A DNA stretch of 64,000 bases from Pseudomonadota bacterium (GTDB lineage Bacteria; Pseudomonadota; Alphaproteobacteria; Caulobacterales; Caulobacteraceae): assembly GCA_018241995.1 (NCBI GenBank), contig JAFECT010000003.1, positions 248,001 through 312,000 on the forward strand, in the 5' to 3' direction. Below the pieces are notes generated by a model, which saw only the letters and a program-made list of their open reading frames with translations, was not told the origin of the DNA and did no database searches. Below, piece by piece: positions 36,561-44,941 of the stretch (positions within the stretch are counted from its first letter, which is position 1; every line of letters begins with the position of its first letter). Made by a program: the position numbers and the translations under genes.

Positions 36561-37121
36561 CTATTCGTCCCGGTGGACCTTGAACGCGAGGTCGCCGTCG
36601 ATCTTCATCGAGAAGCTGCCGATCGCGCCGCGCTTGACCACGGCCTTGGAACCCTTGTGCGGGGCCTTGAACAGCTCGTTGGTGTCGATCTGGCGCCAGA
36701 CCTGGCCGCCCTCCATGGTGATGACCCACTTGCCGCCGGCGTTGCGCGTGGCGTGGTCGACCACCAGTTCGATCTCGTTGACTTGCTCGGTCTTCTCGCC
36801 GTTGCGGTCGAACAGCTTCCCGAAGCTGGGCAGGTTGAAGCCGAAGGCGTCCTTCTTGGCTTCCTTGATCTGCTCGCGGTCGACCACGACCACGGCGCCG
36901 GACTTCTGGGCCTGGTCGAGCGCGCCGACGGCCTTGTCGTAGCAGGCCAGCCGCTCGGCGTCGGAAGAGACCTGGCGGCAGGCCATCAGCTCCTTGACCA
37001 CCGCCGCGGTCGCTTCCGCCTGGCGCGCCAGGGCGGGAGCGAAGGGCGCGATCAAGGCGGCGGAGACGGCGGCGACCGTGGTCAGCGCCGCGGCGCGCCG
37101 GAACAGGGAGGGGCGGGGCAT
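36561..37121 (-). CDS. Hypothetical exported protein
   Basis: A 186-residue protein with a Sec signal peptide (MPRPSLFRRAAALTTVAAVS, cut after ALA at about residue 32). The mature region opens with a Cys-x11-Cys pattern ending in LACYD, a motif seen in many proteobacterial periplasmic proteins of unknown function, and includes NEIELVVDHATRNAGGKWV and a beta-rich C-terminus. Its role is not known. It is probably co-transcribed with the phosphatase-like gene, five bases away. Confidence 0.8.
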   Translation of the reverse strand: MPRPSLFRRAAALTTVAAVSAALIAPFAPALARQAEATAAVVKELMACRQVSSDAERLACYDKAVGALDQAQKSGAVVVVDREQIKEAKKDAFGFNLPSFGKLFDRNGEKTEQVNEIELVVDHATRNAGGKWVITMEGGQVWRQIDTNELFKAPHKGSKAVVKRGAIGSFSMKIDGDLAFKVHRDE

Positions 37122-37613
37122 CGGGACTTCCTTACGCGGCTAGCGGAGCGGCCCGCGACCACCCCGCGCATCCTGCGATGCGCGCCGAGCTTCGCCTGCC
37201 TGTCCCCGACGGGTGCGCCCATTGAAGAAGACGCGCGGTGTTTGGGCAAATGCTTTCGCACGCCGTTCGCCGCGACGGCGTGAGTTGAAGCGGAGGGTCA
37301 TGTTGATCTTGTCCGGTAAGTTGGATCGCCCGGCCGCGAGGGCGCACGGAGGTAAAGGCGTCGCCTTGCGGAAATGAATTCCCGTTCGATTACCCGGAGT
37401 TCCTTTGCCGCCGGCCCGCTCGTGGCCGACCGGAGAGATTCTGAGCCGGTACGGTGAGCCTGGACGTGGCCGATTCATGGCGGAAGAGCCGAGAGCGCCG
37501 CCGCGGGCCTTTCACTTCGCGCGAAGAGGGCTGAAACCGTTAAATTTTCACGCGTTCGCGATGAGCATGTCGCGGGCGCGGGCCGGCCGAAAGCGGCTTC
37601 ACACATGCAGCGA

Positions 37614-37627
37614 TTGCATACATGCAA
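37614..37627. promoter_or_regulatory. TTGCAT-AC-ATGCAA dyad
   Basis: A perfect 6-base inverted repeat with a 2-base centre. A further ATGCA copy at 37605-37609 pairs with the TGCAT at 37615-37619, so three half-sites are packed in 23 bases. This is a candidate operator 65 bases upstream of the LacI-type site. Confidence 0.35.
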
Positions 37628-37691
37628 CCAAGATGAACAACGTTGTGTCCTGAAGGTGACAGATTTGATGAACCTGTTCGCTAAATGAAAT

Positions 37692-37710
37692 TGTTCATTG
37701 ACCGCATTCA
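37692..37710. promoter_or_regulatory. LacI-type operator-like site, first receptor
   Basis: TGTTCATTGACCGCATTCA matches the site before the second receptor (41099-41117) at 17 of 19 positions. The core TGACCGCATTCA is a degenerate version of the palindrome TGAACGCGTTCA. It lies 112 bases before the receptor start. Confidence 0.5.
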
Positions 37711-37822
37711 TCCGCTCTTCCTAGGGTCCGGGCACGCTGGGGGGCGAATCCGTCCGGCAAGTCTCGATCGGCCAAAATGCGGCGACGGCGTGATCCACAC
37801 GCTGCGCCGGGGCTCAGGAGGA

Positions 37823-40795
37823 ATGAAGTTGAATAAGCAAACGATTCGCGAGCGCCTGTTGGCCTCGACGATGATCGGCGGCGCCGCCCTGGCGGCGTTC
37901 ACCGCGGCGCCGGCCTTCGCGGCCGACGACCAGCCCGCTCAGGTCAAGGAAGTCGTGATCACCGGCTCGCGCATCCCGCAGCCCGGCCTGACTTCGACCA
38001 GCCCGCTTTCGGTCATCAACGACCAGGAAGTGAAGCTGCAGGGCACGACCAACGCCGAGAACCTGGTCAACAGCCTGCCGCAGGTGTTCGCCTCCTACGG
38101 TTCGGAAGTGTCGAACGGCTCGACCGGTACGGCCACCGTCAACCTGCGCGGCCTGGGCACCAAGCGCACCCTGGTGCTGATCGACGGCAAGCGCCTGATG
38201 CCGGGCGACCCGGCCCTGCCCGTGGCCGACCTGAACCAGATCCCGGCGACCCTGATCGACCGCGTGGAACTGGTCACCGGCGGCGCCTCGGCCGTGTACG
38301 GCTCGGACGCCATCTCCGGCGTCGTCAACTTCATCATGAAGAAGGACTTCGAGGGTCTCCGGATCGACTCGCAGTACGGCTTCTACCAGCACAACAACGA
38401 CGACGCGCAGTCGCAGGCCATCAACAAGGCTCACAGCTTCCCGGTGCCCTCGGGCAATGTGACCGACGGCGCGACCTGGGACTTCACGGCCGTGCTGGGC
38501 GCCTCTTCGCCGGACGGCAAGGGTAACGTCACTGCCTACGCCGGCTACCGGAACACCCAGGCGGTGACCGAGAACAAGCGCGACTACTCGGCCTGCTCGG
38601 TTGCGACCTTCAACAACAACCCACACGTCTGCGCGGGCTCCTCGACCTCGTTCCCGGGTCGCTTCACCGGCGTGGTCCTGGCCAAGCAGCCGTCGAAGAC
38701 CGTCGACAACTCGGGCAACCTGTCGCCGTACAGCGGCGCCGCGAATGCGTTCAACTTCGCGCCGTACAACTACTTCCAGCGTCCTGACGAGCGCTACACC
38801 GCCGGCGCCTTCGCCCACTATCAGGTGCGCCCGTGGATGGACGTCTACTCGTCCTTCATGTTCATGGACGACCACACCGTCGCCCAGATCGCTCCGTCGG
38901 GCATCTTCTACGGCACGACCGTCAACGTGAACTGCGACAACCCCCTCCTGTCGGCGGCGGAAGTGGCTCAGTTCTGTACGGCCCAGGGCCGTGGCGGCAC
39001 GCAGGACACCCAGATGTTCATCGGCCGTCGTAACGTTGAAGGCGGTCCGCGTCAGGACGACCTGCGTCACGACAGCTATCGCCTCGTCCTGGGCGCCAAG
39101 GGTGACTTCGCCGACGCCTGGACCTACGACATCTACGGCCAGTACGGCACGACGGTTTACTCCGAGAACTACCTGCACGACCTGTCGATCGTGAAGATCG
39201 GCCGCGCGCTGGAAGTCGTGAACGTGGCCGGCACCCCGACCTGTAAGTCGGTGGTCGACGGTTCCGACCCGAACTGCGTGCCCTACAACGTCTTCCGCGC
39301 CAACGGCGTGACCCCGGCGGCGGTCGCCTATCTCGACACCCCGGGCTTCAAGGAAGGCTCCACCACCGAGCAGATCGTCAACGCCTCGATCTCCGGCGAC
39401 CTGGGCAAGTACGGCATGAAGTCGCCGTGGGCCAAGGACGGCGTGGGCGTGGCTCTCGGCGCCGAATATCGTCGTGAAGCCCTGGACTACCGCACCGACG
39501 CGGAATTCCAGTCGGGCGACCTGGCCGGCCAAGGCGGCCCGACCCCGTCGACCCACGGTTCCTTCTCCGTGAAGGAAATCTTCGGTGAAATCCGCGTGCC
39601 GATCGTGCAGGACGCGCCCTTCGCCAAGGACCTGGCGCTCGAAGGCGGTTACCGGACCTCGGACTACTCGTCCTCGGGCCACGTCAACTCCTACAAGGTG
39701 TCGGGCGACTGGCAGGTTGTCGATGATCTGCGCTTCCGCGGCAGCTTCCAGCGCGCCGTGCGGGCTCCGAACATCTCGGAACTGTTCACTCCGCAGGCCC
39801 TGGGCCTGTTCGGCGGCCAGGACCCCTGCGCCGGCGGCGCGCCGACGGCTTCGCTGGCGGCCTGTCAGAACATGGGTGTCACGGCCGGCCAGTACGGCTC
39901 GATCATCCAGTGCCCGGCCGCTCAGTGTAACGCGCTGTTCGGCGGCAACCCCGGCCTGAAGCCGGAAGAATCCGACACCCGCTCGTACGGCGTCGTGTTC
40001 ACTCCGACCTTCATCAAGGGCTTCAGCGCCACCGTCGACTACTTCGACATCCAAGTGGATGGCCTGGTGGGTCCGCTGAACCCGGCGACGGCCGTGGCCC
40101 TCTGCACCGGCGGCAACACGACCTTCTGCGGCTTCGTGCACCGTGCGGCCACGACGGGCGTCCTGTTCGGCACTGGCGCCACCGCCGGCTTCGTGACGGC
40201 GACCAACGTCAACGCCGGCTTCGAAAAGACCAAGGGCTTCGACGTCGAAGTCAACTACCGCACCAATTTCTCGGATTGGGGCATGGGTGACCTGGGCGGC
40301 CTGCACTTCAACCTGGTGGGGACCTATACGAAGACCCTGGCCACCCAGCAGCTGCCGGGCTCGGCGATCCAGGACTGCGTCGGCCTGTTCGGCGCGACCT
40401 GCGGCACCCCGACCCCGAAATGGCGTCACAAGTTCCGCACGACCTGGACCACGCCGTGGCACATGGCCCTGTCGGTGGACTGGCGCTACATCGGTTCGTC
40501 GAAGGCGGACATCTGTACGCCGGCCTCGGCCGGCTTCGGTGGCCCCTGTCTGCCGAACTTCCCGGACGCCTCGATCAAGTCGTTCAACTACTTCGACCTG
40601 TCGGGCACCTGGAACTTCAAGGACGGCATGCAGCTGCGCGCGGGCGTGAACAACCTGTTCGACAAGGCGCCGCCGATCATCGACTCCTCGAACTTCGGTC
40701 TGTCGTCGCCGCCCTTCGGCAACGGCAACACCTTCCCGCAGGTGTACGATGCTCTGGGCCGGACCTTCTTCATCGGCATCACCGCCGACTTCTGA
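37823..40795 (+). CDS. TonB-dependent receptor, copy 1
   Basis: A 990-residue outer-membrane receptor. A Sec signal peptide ends at about AFA-ADD (residue 33). EVVITGSRIPQPG follows (the usual start of the plug in this class), then a plug domain to about residue 180 (TATVNLRGLGTKRTLVLIDGKR, TGGASAVYGSDAISGVVNFI) and a beta-barrel with a TonB_dep_Rec C-terminus (AGVNNLFDKAPP, final Phe in GITADF). The barrel has several cysteine-bearing loops. AGGAGG precedes ATG 37823. No TonB-ExbBD, SusD-like or transporter genes are adjacent, so the ligand is unknown. A LacI-type site suggests a carbohydrate or other regulated substrate. Confidence 0.93.
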   Translation: MKLNKQTIRERLLASTMIGGAALAAFTAAPAFAADDQPAQVKEVVITGSRIPQPGLTSTSPLSVINDQEVKLQGTTNAENLVNSLPQVFASYGSEVSNGSTGTATVNLRGLGTKRTLVLIDGKRLMPGDPALPVADLNQIPATLIDRVELVTGGASAVYGSDAISGVVNFIMKKDFEGLRIDSQYGFYQHNNDDAQSQAINKAHSFPVPSGNVTDGATWDFTAVLGASSPDGKGNVTAYAGYRNTQAVTENKRDYSACSVATFNNNPHVCAGSSTSFPGRFTGVVLAKQPSKTVDNSGNLSPYSGAANAFNFAPYNYFQRPDERYTAGAFAHYQVRPWMDVYSSFMFMDDHTVAQIAPSGIFYGTTVNVNCDNPLLSAAEVAQFCTAQGRGGTQDTQMFIGRRNVEGGPRQDDLRHDSYRLVLGAKGDFADAWTYDIYGQYGTTVYSENYLHDLSIVKIGRALEVVNVAGTPTCKSVVDGSDPNCVPYNVFRANGVTPAAVAYLDTPGFKEGSTTEQIVNASISGDLGKYGMKSPWAKDGVGVALGAEYRREALDYRTDAEFQSGDLAGQGGPTPSTHGSFSVKEIFGEIRVPIVQDAPFAKDLALEGGYRTSDYSSSGHVNSYKVSGDWQVVDDLRFRGSFQRAVRAPNISELFTPQALGLFGGQDPCAGGAPTASLAACQNMGVTAGQYGSIIQCPAAQCNALFGGNPGLKPEESDTRSYGVVFTPTFIKGFSATVDYFDIQVDGLVGPLNPATAVALCTGGNTTFCGFVHRAATTGVLFGTGATAGFVTATNVNAGFEKTKGFDVEVNYRTNFSDWGMGDLGGLHFNLVGTYTKTLATQQLPGSAIQDCVGLFGATCGTPTPKWRHKFRTTWTTPWHMALSVDWRYIGSSKADICTPASAGFGGPCLPNFPDASIKSFNYFDLSGTWNFKDGMQLRAGVNNLFDKAPPIIDSSNFGLSSPPFGNGNTFPQVYDALGRTFFIGITADF

Positions 40796-40824
40796 TCGAA
40801 GCTCCAGACGGACTTCAGACTACG

Positions 40825-40857
40825 GCGGCGGCCCGAAAGGGCCGCCGCTTTCTTTTT
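40825..40857 (+). terminator. Rho-independent terminator after TonB receptor 1
   Basis: A 10-base stem, GCGGCGGCCC with GGGCCGCCGC, closes on a GAAA loop and is followed by TTTCTTTTT. Confidence 0.95.
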
Positions 40858-41324
40858 GGGCGCGGGTAGGGGCGATCGAACTCGAATTCCTGATTCGCCG
40901 CGCGGGATCATCCGCGCTTCGGGCGCGCAGCGCGCGCCTCACCGCGGCGTCGAATTCGCCGTCTCAGGGCTTGAGCCCGGTCGACGGCCTGTTGAGGACG
41001 ATCAGCGAACGGGTTCGCCTCCGTGCGCCGATGGCGTGCCGAAACTGAAAAACCGCAGGAATTAACGACCTTAACGCCAGAGACCGGGAAATTAAATGTG
41101 TTCATTGAACGCGTTCAAAAACTAAGTTCAGCTAAATCGATACTCAAATTGCTGCAAATACACTGTGTCTATATTGCGACAATGCAAAAGTGAGCGAGCT
41201 AAAACTAGGTACGTTTCGTTGACCACTTTCCAAGCGTGTCCATAACGTGGCCGCATCCGAGGGCGCACCGCCTGCGGAGTCACGTGGCTATGGCGCGACG
41301 CGGGGGGACTTCGTCCTCGTCGAA
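40858..41324. other. Intergenic region between the two TonB receptors
   Basis: No gene is seen. The first 200 bases are GC-rich. The rest is AT-richer and promoter-like, with the TTGAACGCGTTCAA operator-like palindrome at 41105-41118. Confidence 0.6.
41099..41117. promoter_or_regulatory. LacI-type operator-like site, second receptor
   Basis: TGTTCATTGAACGCGTTCA, containing the perfect palindrome TTGAACGCGTTCAA (41105-41118). It matches the site upstream of the first receptor at 17 of 19 bases. The form, a CG-centred A/T-flanked dyad, suits a LacI-family regulator. It lies 225 bases before the start of the second receptor. Confidence 0.55.
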
Positions 41325-41341
41325 GCCGGGGCTCAGGAGGA

Positions 41342-44278
41342 ATGAAGTTGAATAAGCAAACGATTCGCGAGCGCCTGTTGGCCTCGACGATGATCGGCGG
41401 CGCCGCGATGATGGCGTTGTCCGCCGTTCCGGCCTTTGCGGCGGATGAGCCCGCCCAGGTCAAGGAAGTCGTGATCACCGGCTCGCGTATCCCGCAGCCC
41501 GGCCTGACTTCGACCAGCCCGCTTTCGGTCATCAACGACCAGGAAGTGAAGCTGCAGGGCACGACCAACGCTGAAAACCTGGTCAACAGCCTGCCGCAGG
41601 TGTTCGCCACCTATGGCTCGAGCGTCTCGAACGGCTCGACCGGTACGGCCACCGTCGACCTGCGTGGTCTCGGCACCCGCCGCACCCTGGTGCTGATCGA
41701 CGGCAAGCGTCTGATGCCGGGCGACCCGGCCCTGCCCGTGGCCGACCTGAACCAGATCCCGGCGACCCTGATCGACCGCGTGGAACTGGTCACCGGCGGC
41801 GCCTCGGCCGTGTACGGCTCGGACGCCATCTCCGGCGTCGTCAACTTCATCATGAAGAAGGACTTCGAGGGTCTCCGGATCGACTCGCAGTACGGCTTCT
41901 ATCAGCACAACAACGACGACAGCGCGTCGCAAGCGGCCAACAAGGCTCACGGCTTCGCCCTGCCGGGTTCGAACGTCACCGACGGCGCGACCTGGGACTT
42001 CACGGCCGTGCTGGGCGCCTCTTCGCCGGACGGCAAGGGCAACGTGACCGCCTATGCCGGCTACCGGAACACCCAGGCCGTCACCGAGAACAAGCGCGAC
42101 TTCTCAAGCTGCTCGTTCTCCGCGGTCAACAACAACCCGCTGATCTGCGCGGGCTCCTCGACCTCGTTCCCGGGCCGCTTCACGGCCGTGACCCTGGCCA
42201 AGCAGCCGTCCAAGACCATCGCGGACTCTTCGGGCAACCTGTCGCCCTACACCTCGGCCGCGAACTCCTTCAACTTCGCGCCGTACAACTACTTCCAGCG
42301 CCCTGACGAGCGCTACACCGCCGGCGCCTTCGCCCACTATCAGGTGAAGCCGTGGCTGGACGCCTACTCGTCCTTCATGTTCATGGACGACCACACCGTC
42401 GCCCAGATCGCGCCGTCCGGCGCCTTCTTCGGCTCCATCTTCAACGTGAACTGCGACAACCCGCTGCTCTCGGCTGCGGAAGTCACCCAGTGGTGTACGT
42501 CTCAGGGCCTCGGCGGCACGCAGAACAGCCCGATGTTCATCGGCCGTCGTAACGTTGAAGGCGGACCCCGTCAGGACGACCTGCGTCACGACAGCTACCG
42601 CTTCGTCCTGGGCGCCAAGGGCGATTTCGCCGACGCCTGGACCTACGACATCTTCGGTCAGTACGGCACGACCGTCTACTCCGAGAACTACCTGCACGAC
42701 CTCTCGAAGGTGAAGATCCAGCGGGCGCTGCAGGTGGTGAACGTGGCCGGCACCCCGACCTGTAAGTCGGTCGTCGACGGTTCCGACCCTGCCTGCGTGC
42801 CCTGGAACATCTTCAAGCTGGGCGGCATCACCCAGGCGGCGGTCAACTACCTCGACACCCCGGGCTTCAAGGAAGGTTCGGTCAGCGAGCAGATCGTGTC
42901 GGGCTCGGTCTCCGGCGACCTGGGCAAGTACGGCATGAAGTCGCCGTGGGCCAAGGACGGCGTGGGCGTGGCTCTCGGCGCCGAATATCGTCGTGAAGCG
43001 CTGGACTACCGCACCGACGTCGAGTTCGGCACCGGCGACCTTGCCGGCTCGGGCGGCCCGACCCCGTCGACCCACGGCAGCTATGACGTGAAGGAAATCT
43101 TCGGCGAACTGCGCGTCCCGGTGATCCAGGACATGCCGATGTTCAAGGAACTGTCCCTGGAAGCCGGCTACCGGACCTCGGACTACTCGTCCTCGGGCCA
43201 CATCAATTCCTACAAGGTGTCGGGCGACTGGCAGCTGATGGACGATGTGCGCTTCCGCGGCAGCTTCCAGCGCGCCGTGCGGGCTCCGAACATCAGCGAA
43301 CTGTTCACCCCGCAAGCGGTGGGCCTGTTCGGTGGTCAGGACCCCTGCGCCGGCGGCGCGCCGACCGCTTCGCTGGCGGCCTGTCAGAACATGGGCGTCA
43401 CGGCCGGTCAGTACGGCTCGATCATCCAGTGCCCGGCCGCGCAGTGTAACGGCCTGTTCGGCGGCAACCCGAGCCTAAAGCCGGAAGAATCCGACACCAA
43501 GTCCTTCGGCGTCGTGTTCACCCCGACCTTCATCAAGGGCTTCAGCGCCACCGTCGACTACTTCGACATCGACGTGAAGGGCGCCATCGGCCCGCTGTCC
43601 GCCGCCACCACCCTGGCGAGCTGCGTTAGCACCGGTAACCCGCTGTTCTGTAACCGCGTGCACCGCGCTCCGACCACCGGCGTCATCTTCGGCGGTCCGG
43701 CGGGCTTCGTGGCCGCGGGCAACGTGAACGCCGGCTTCCTGGCCACCAAGGGCACGGACCTCGAGATGAACTACCGCACCAATCTTTCGGATTGGGGCAT
43801 GGGCGACATGGGCGGCCTGCACTTCAACCTGGTGGGCACCTATACGAAGACCCTGGACACCCAGGCGTCTCCGACCGCCCCGGTGGTTCATTGCGCCGAG
43901 AAGTTCGGCCCGCAGTGCGGCACCCCGACTCCGAAGTGGCGTCACAAGCTGCGTACGACCTGGACGACCCCGTGGCACATGGCTCTCTCGGCCGACTGGC
44001 GCTACATCGGCGAGTCCACGGCGACCGTGGGCGGGCCGAACATGGTCAACCACAAGATCGCGGCCTACAACTACTTCGACCTGTCGGGCACCTGGAACTT
44101 CAAGGACGGCATGCAGCTGCGCGCGGGCGTGAACAACGTCTTCGACAAGACGCCGCCGATCCTCGACTCCTCGAACCTGGGCCTGTCGTCGCCGCCCTTC
44201 GGCAACGGCAACACCTTCCCGCAGGTGTACGACGCCCTCGGCCGCACGATCTTCATCGGCATCACCGCCGACTTCTGA
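41342..44278 (+). CDS. TonB-dependent receptor, copy 2
   Basis: A 978-residue paralogue of the preceding receptor. Signal peptide, plug (TATVDLRGLGTRRTLVLIDGKR, TGGASAVYGSDAISGVVNFI) and barrel match copy 1 along their length. The differences fall mostly in segments that should be extracellular loops, including the cysteine-bearing loops near residues 250-270 and 745-790. The C-terminus again ends GITADF. The start codon, ribosome-binding site and first 25 codons are identical to copy 1. It may recognise a related but distinct ligand. Reads through to its own terminator. Confidence 0.93.
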   Translation: MKLNKQTIRERLLASTMIGGAAMMALSAVPAFAADEPAQVKEVVITGSRIPQPGLTSTSPLSVINDQEVKLQGTTNAENLVNSLPQVFATYGSSVSNGSTGTATVDLRGLGTRRTLVLIDGKRLMPGDPALPVADLNQIPATLIDRVELVTGGASAVYGSDAISGVVNFIMKKDFEGLRIDSQYGFYQHNNDDSASQAANKAHGFALPGSNVTDGATWDFTAVLGASSPDGKGNVTAYAGYRNTQAVTENKRDFSSCSFSAVNNNPLICAGSSTSFPGRFTAVTLAKQPSKTIADSSGNLSPYTSAANSFNFAPYNYFQRPDERYTAGAFAHYQVKPWLDAYSSFMFMDDHTVAQIAPSGAFFGSIFNVNCDNPLLSAAEVTQWCTSQGLGGTQNSPMFIGRRNVEGGPRQDDLRHDSYRFVLGAKGDFADAWTYDIFGQYGTTVYSENYLHDLSKVKIQRALQVVNVAGTPTCKSVVDGSDPACVPWNIFKLGGITQAAVNYLDTPGFKEGSVSEQIVSGSVSGDLGKYGMKSPWAKDGVGVALGAEYRREALDYRTDVEFGTGDLAGSGGPTPSTHGSYDVKEIFGELRVPVIQDMPMFKELSLEAGYRTSDYSSSGHINSYKVSGDWQLMDDVRFRGSFQRAVRAPNISELFTPQAVGLFGGQDPCAGGAPTASLAACQNMGVTAGQYGSIIQCPAAQCNGLFGGNPSLKPEESDTKSFGVVFTPTFIKGFSATVDYFDIDVKGAIGPLSAATTLASCVSTGNPLFCNRVHRAPTTGVIFGGPAGFVAAGNVNAGFLATKGTDLEMNYRTNLSDWGMGDMGGLHFNLVGTYTKTLDTQASPTAPVVHCAEKFGPQCGTPTPKWRHKLRTTWTTPWHMALSADWRYIGESTATVGGPNMVNHKIAAYNYFDLSGTWNFKDGMQLRAGVNNVFDKTPPILDSSNLGLSSPPFGNGNTFPQVYDALGRTIFIGITADF

Positions 44279-44316
44279 TCGAACGCCAAGACTGGAACTA
44301 CGGACTTGAACTAAGG

Positions 44317-44347
44317 CGGCGGCCCGAAAGGGCCGCCGTTTCTTTTT
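44317..44347 (+). terminator. Rho-independent terminator after TonB receptor 2
   Basis: A 9-base stem, CGGCGGCCC with GGGCCGCCG, closes on a GAAA loop, followed by TTTCTTTTT; almost identical to the terminator of copy 1. Confidence 0.95.
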
Positions 44348-44404
44348 GCCCACTTCTTTGATCGGCGCGGCGACTAGCCACTGGCGCTTCGGGCCGCAGG
44401 AGCT

Positions 44405-44941
44405 ATGGTCGCGCCGACTTCACCGCACCGAGTTCCCGATCCGGCCATGGCCTGGCTGCCCAAATCCCGCAAAGCCCGCAGACGCCTAACCATCATCGCC
44501 GCCGCGGCGCCGATCCTGGCCGCGGCCGTGGGCCTGTCGCTCTATGCCATGGGCGATGGGGTGGTATTCTTCTACGGCCCGTCGGAAGCCCACAGCAAAG
44601 CCCCGATCGGGCGGGTGGTGCGTATCGGCGGCCTGGTCGAGGCGGGCAGCGTGGCGCGTGCGGCCGACGGCTCGGTCAGCTTCAAGGTCACCGATCGGCA
44701 GGTGGCGATCCCGGTGACCTATCGCGGCGACCTGCCTGACCTGTTCCGTGAGGGGCAGGGGGTGGTCACCCAAGGCGCCTTCGACAACGCGGGCGTGTTC
44801 CGCGCCAGCCAGGTTTTGGCCAAGCACGACGAACGCTACATGCCGCCCGAGGTGGCCCGCGCGCTCAAGGCCAGGGGCGAGTGGAAGCGCGGCGAGGGTC
44901 AGGGCGCGGATCAGGCGCAGACCCCGCGACCGGCCGCATGA
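44405..44941 (+). CDS. ccmE: Cytochrome c maturation haem chaperone CcmE (CycJ)
   Basis: Periplasmic haem chaperone for cytochrome c biogenesis. The 178-residue protein has an N-terminal membrane anchor (about residues 28-48), FFYGPSEA, then a beta-barrel domain and the haem-binding HDERYMPPE with His141 and Tyr145. ATG 44405 has AGGAG very close; ATG 44447 would give MAWLPKSRKARRRL, closer to family starts, so the true start is uncertain. It overlaps ccmF by four bases. Confidence 0.93.
   Translation: MVAPTSPHRVPDPAMAWLPKSRKARRRLTIIAAAAPILAAAVGLSLYAMGDGVVFFYGPSEAHSKAPIGRVVRIGGLVEAGSVARAADGSVSFKVTDRQVAIPVTYRGDLPDLFREGQGVVTQGAFDNAGVFRASQVLAKHDERYMPPEVARALKARGEWKRGEGQGADQAQTPRPAA

Larger units (their letters stand above)
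37122..37805. other. Gene-free region upstream of the first TonB receptor
   Basis: About 680 bases with no convincing gene; a 58-codon frame near 37477-37653 has unlikely composition. It holds a set of ATGCA/TGCAT repeats (37605-37627), an AT-rich promoter-like stretch (37650-37690) and the LacI-type operator-like site at 37692-37710. It probably carries the regulatory region for the receptor pair. Confidence 0.6.
37806..40857 (+). repeat. Tandem duplication, copy 1 (TonB receptor unit)
   Basis: This unit runs from the shared ribosome-binding region (GCCGGGGCTCAGGAGGAATG) to the shared terminator and is paired with 41325-44347. The first 80 bases are identical, and long blocks through the coding region are identical or nearly so. 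Divergence is concentrated in loops. Confidence 0.85.
41325..44347 (+). repeat. Tandem duplication, copy 2 (TonB receptor unit)
   Basis: Second copy of the 3 kb unit starting at the same GCCGGGGCTCAGGAGG sequence (offset 3519 bases) and ending in a near-identical terminator. It is in direct orientation. Confidence 0.85.

Noticed and set aside
37477..37653. A 58-codon plus-strand frame before the first TonB receptor
   Set aside because: No RBS, no signal or fold, and a basic composition unlike real small proteins in the window.
37670..37700. Alphaproteobacterial LexA box (GTTC-N7-GTTC)
   Set aside because: The two GTTC elements are separated by 11 bases rather than 7.
37814..40462. An 882-codon open frame antisense to the first TonB receptor
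   Set aside because: It mirrors a conserved receptor gene with signal peptide, RBS and terminator; the antisense translation is low-complexity, rich in Arg, Gly and His, and typical of a high-GC shadow frame.
40858..41324. Possible cobalamin or other riboswitch before a TonB receptor
   Set aside because: No B12 box or conserved aptamer core was seen; the dyad present looks like a protein-binding site.
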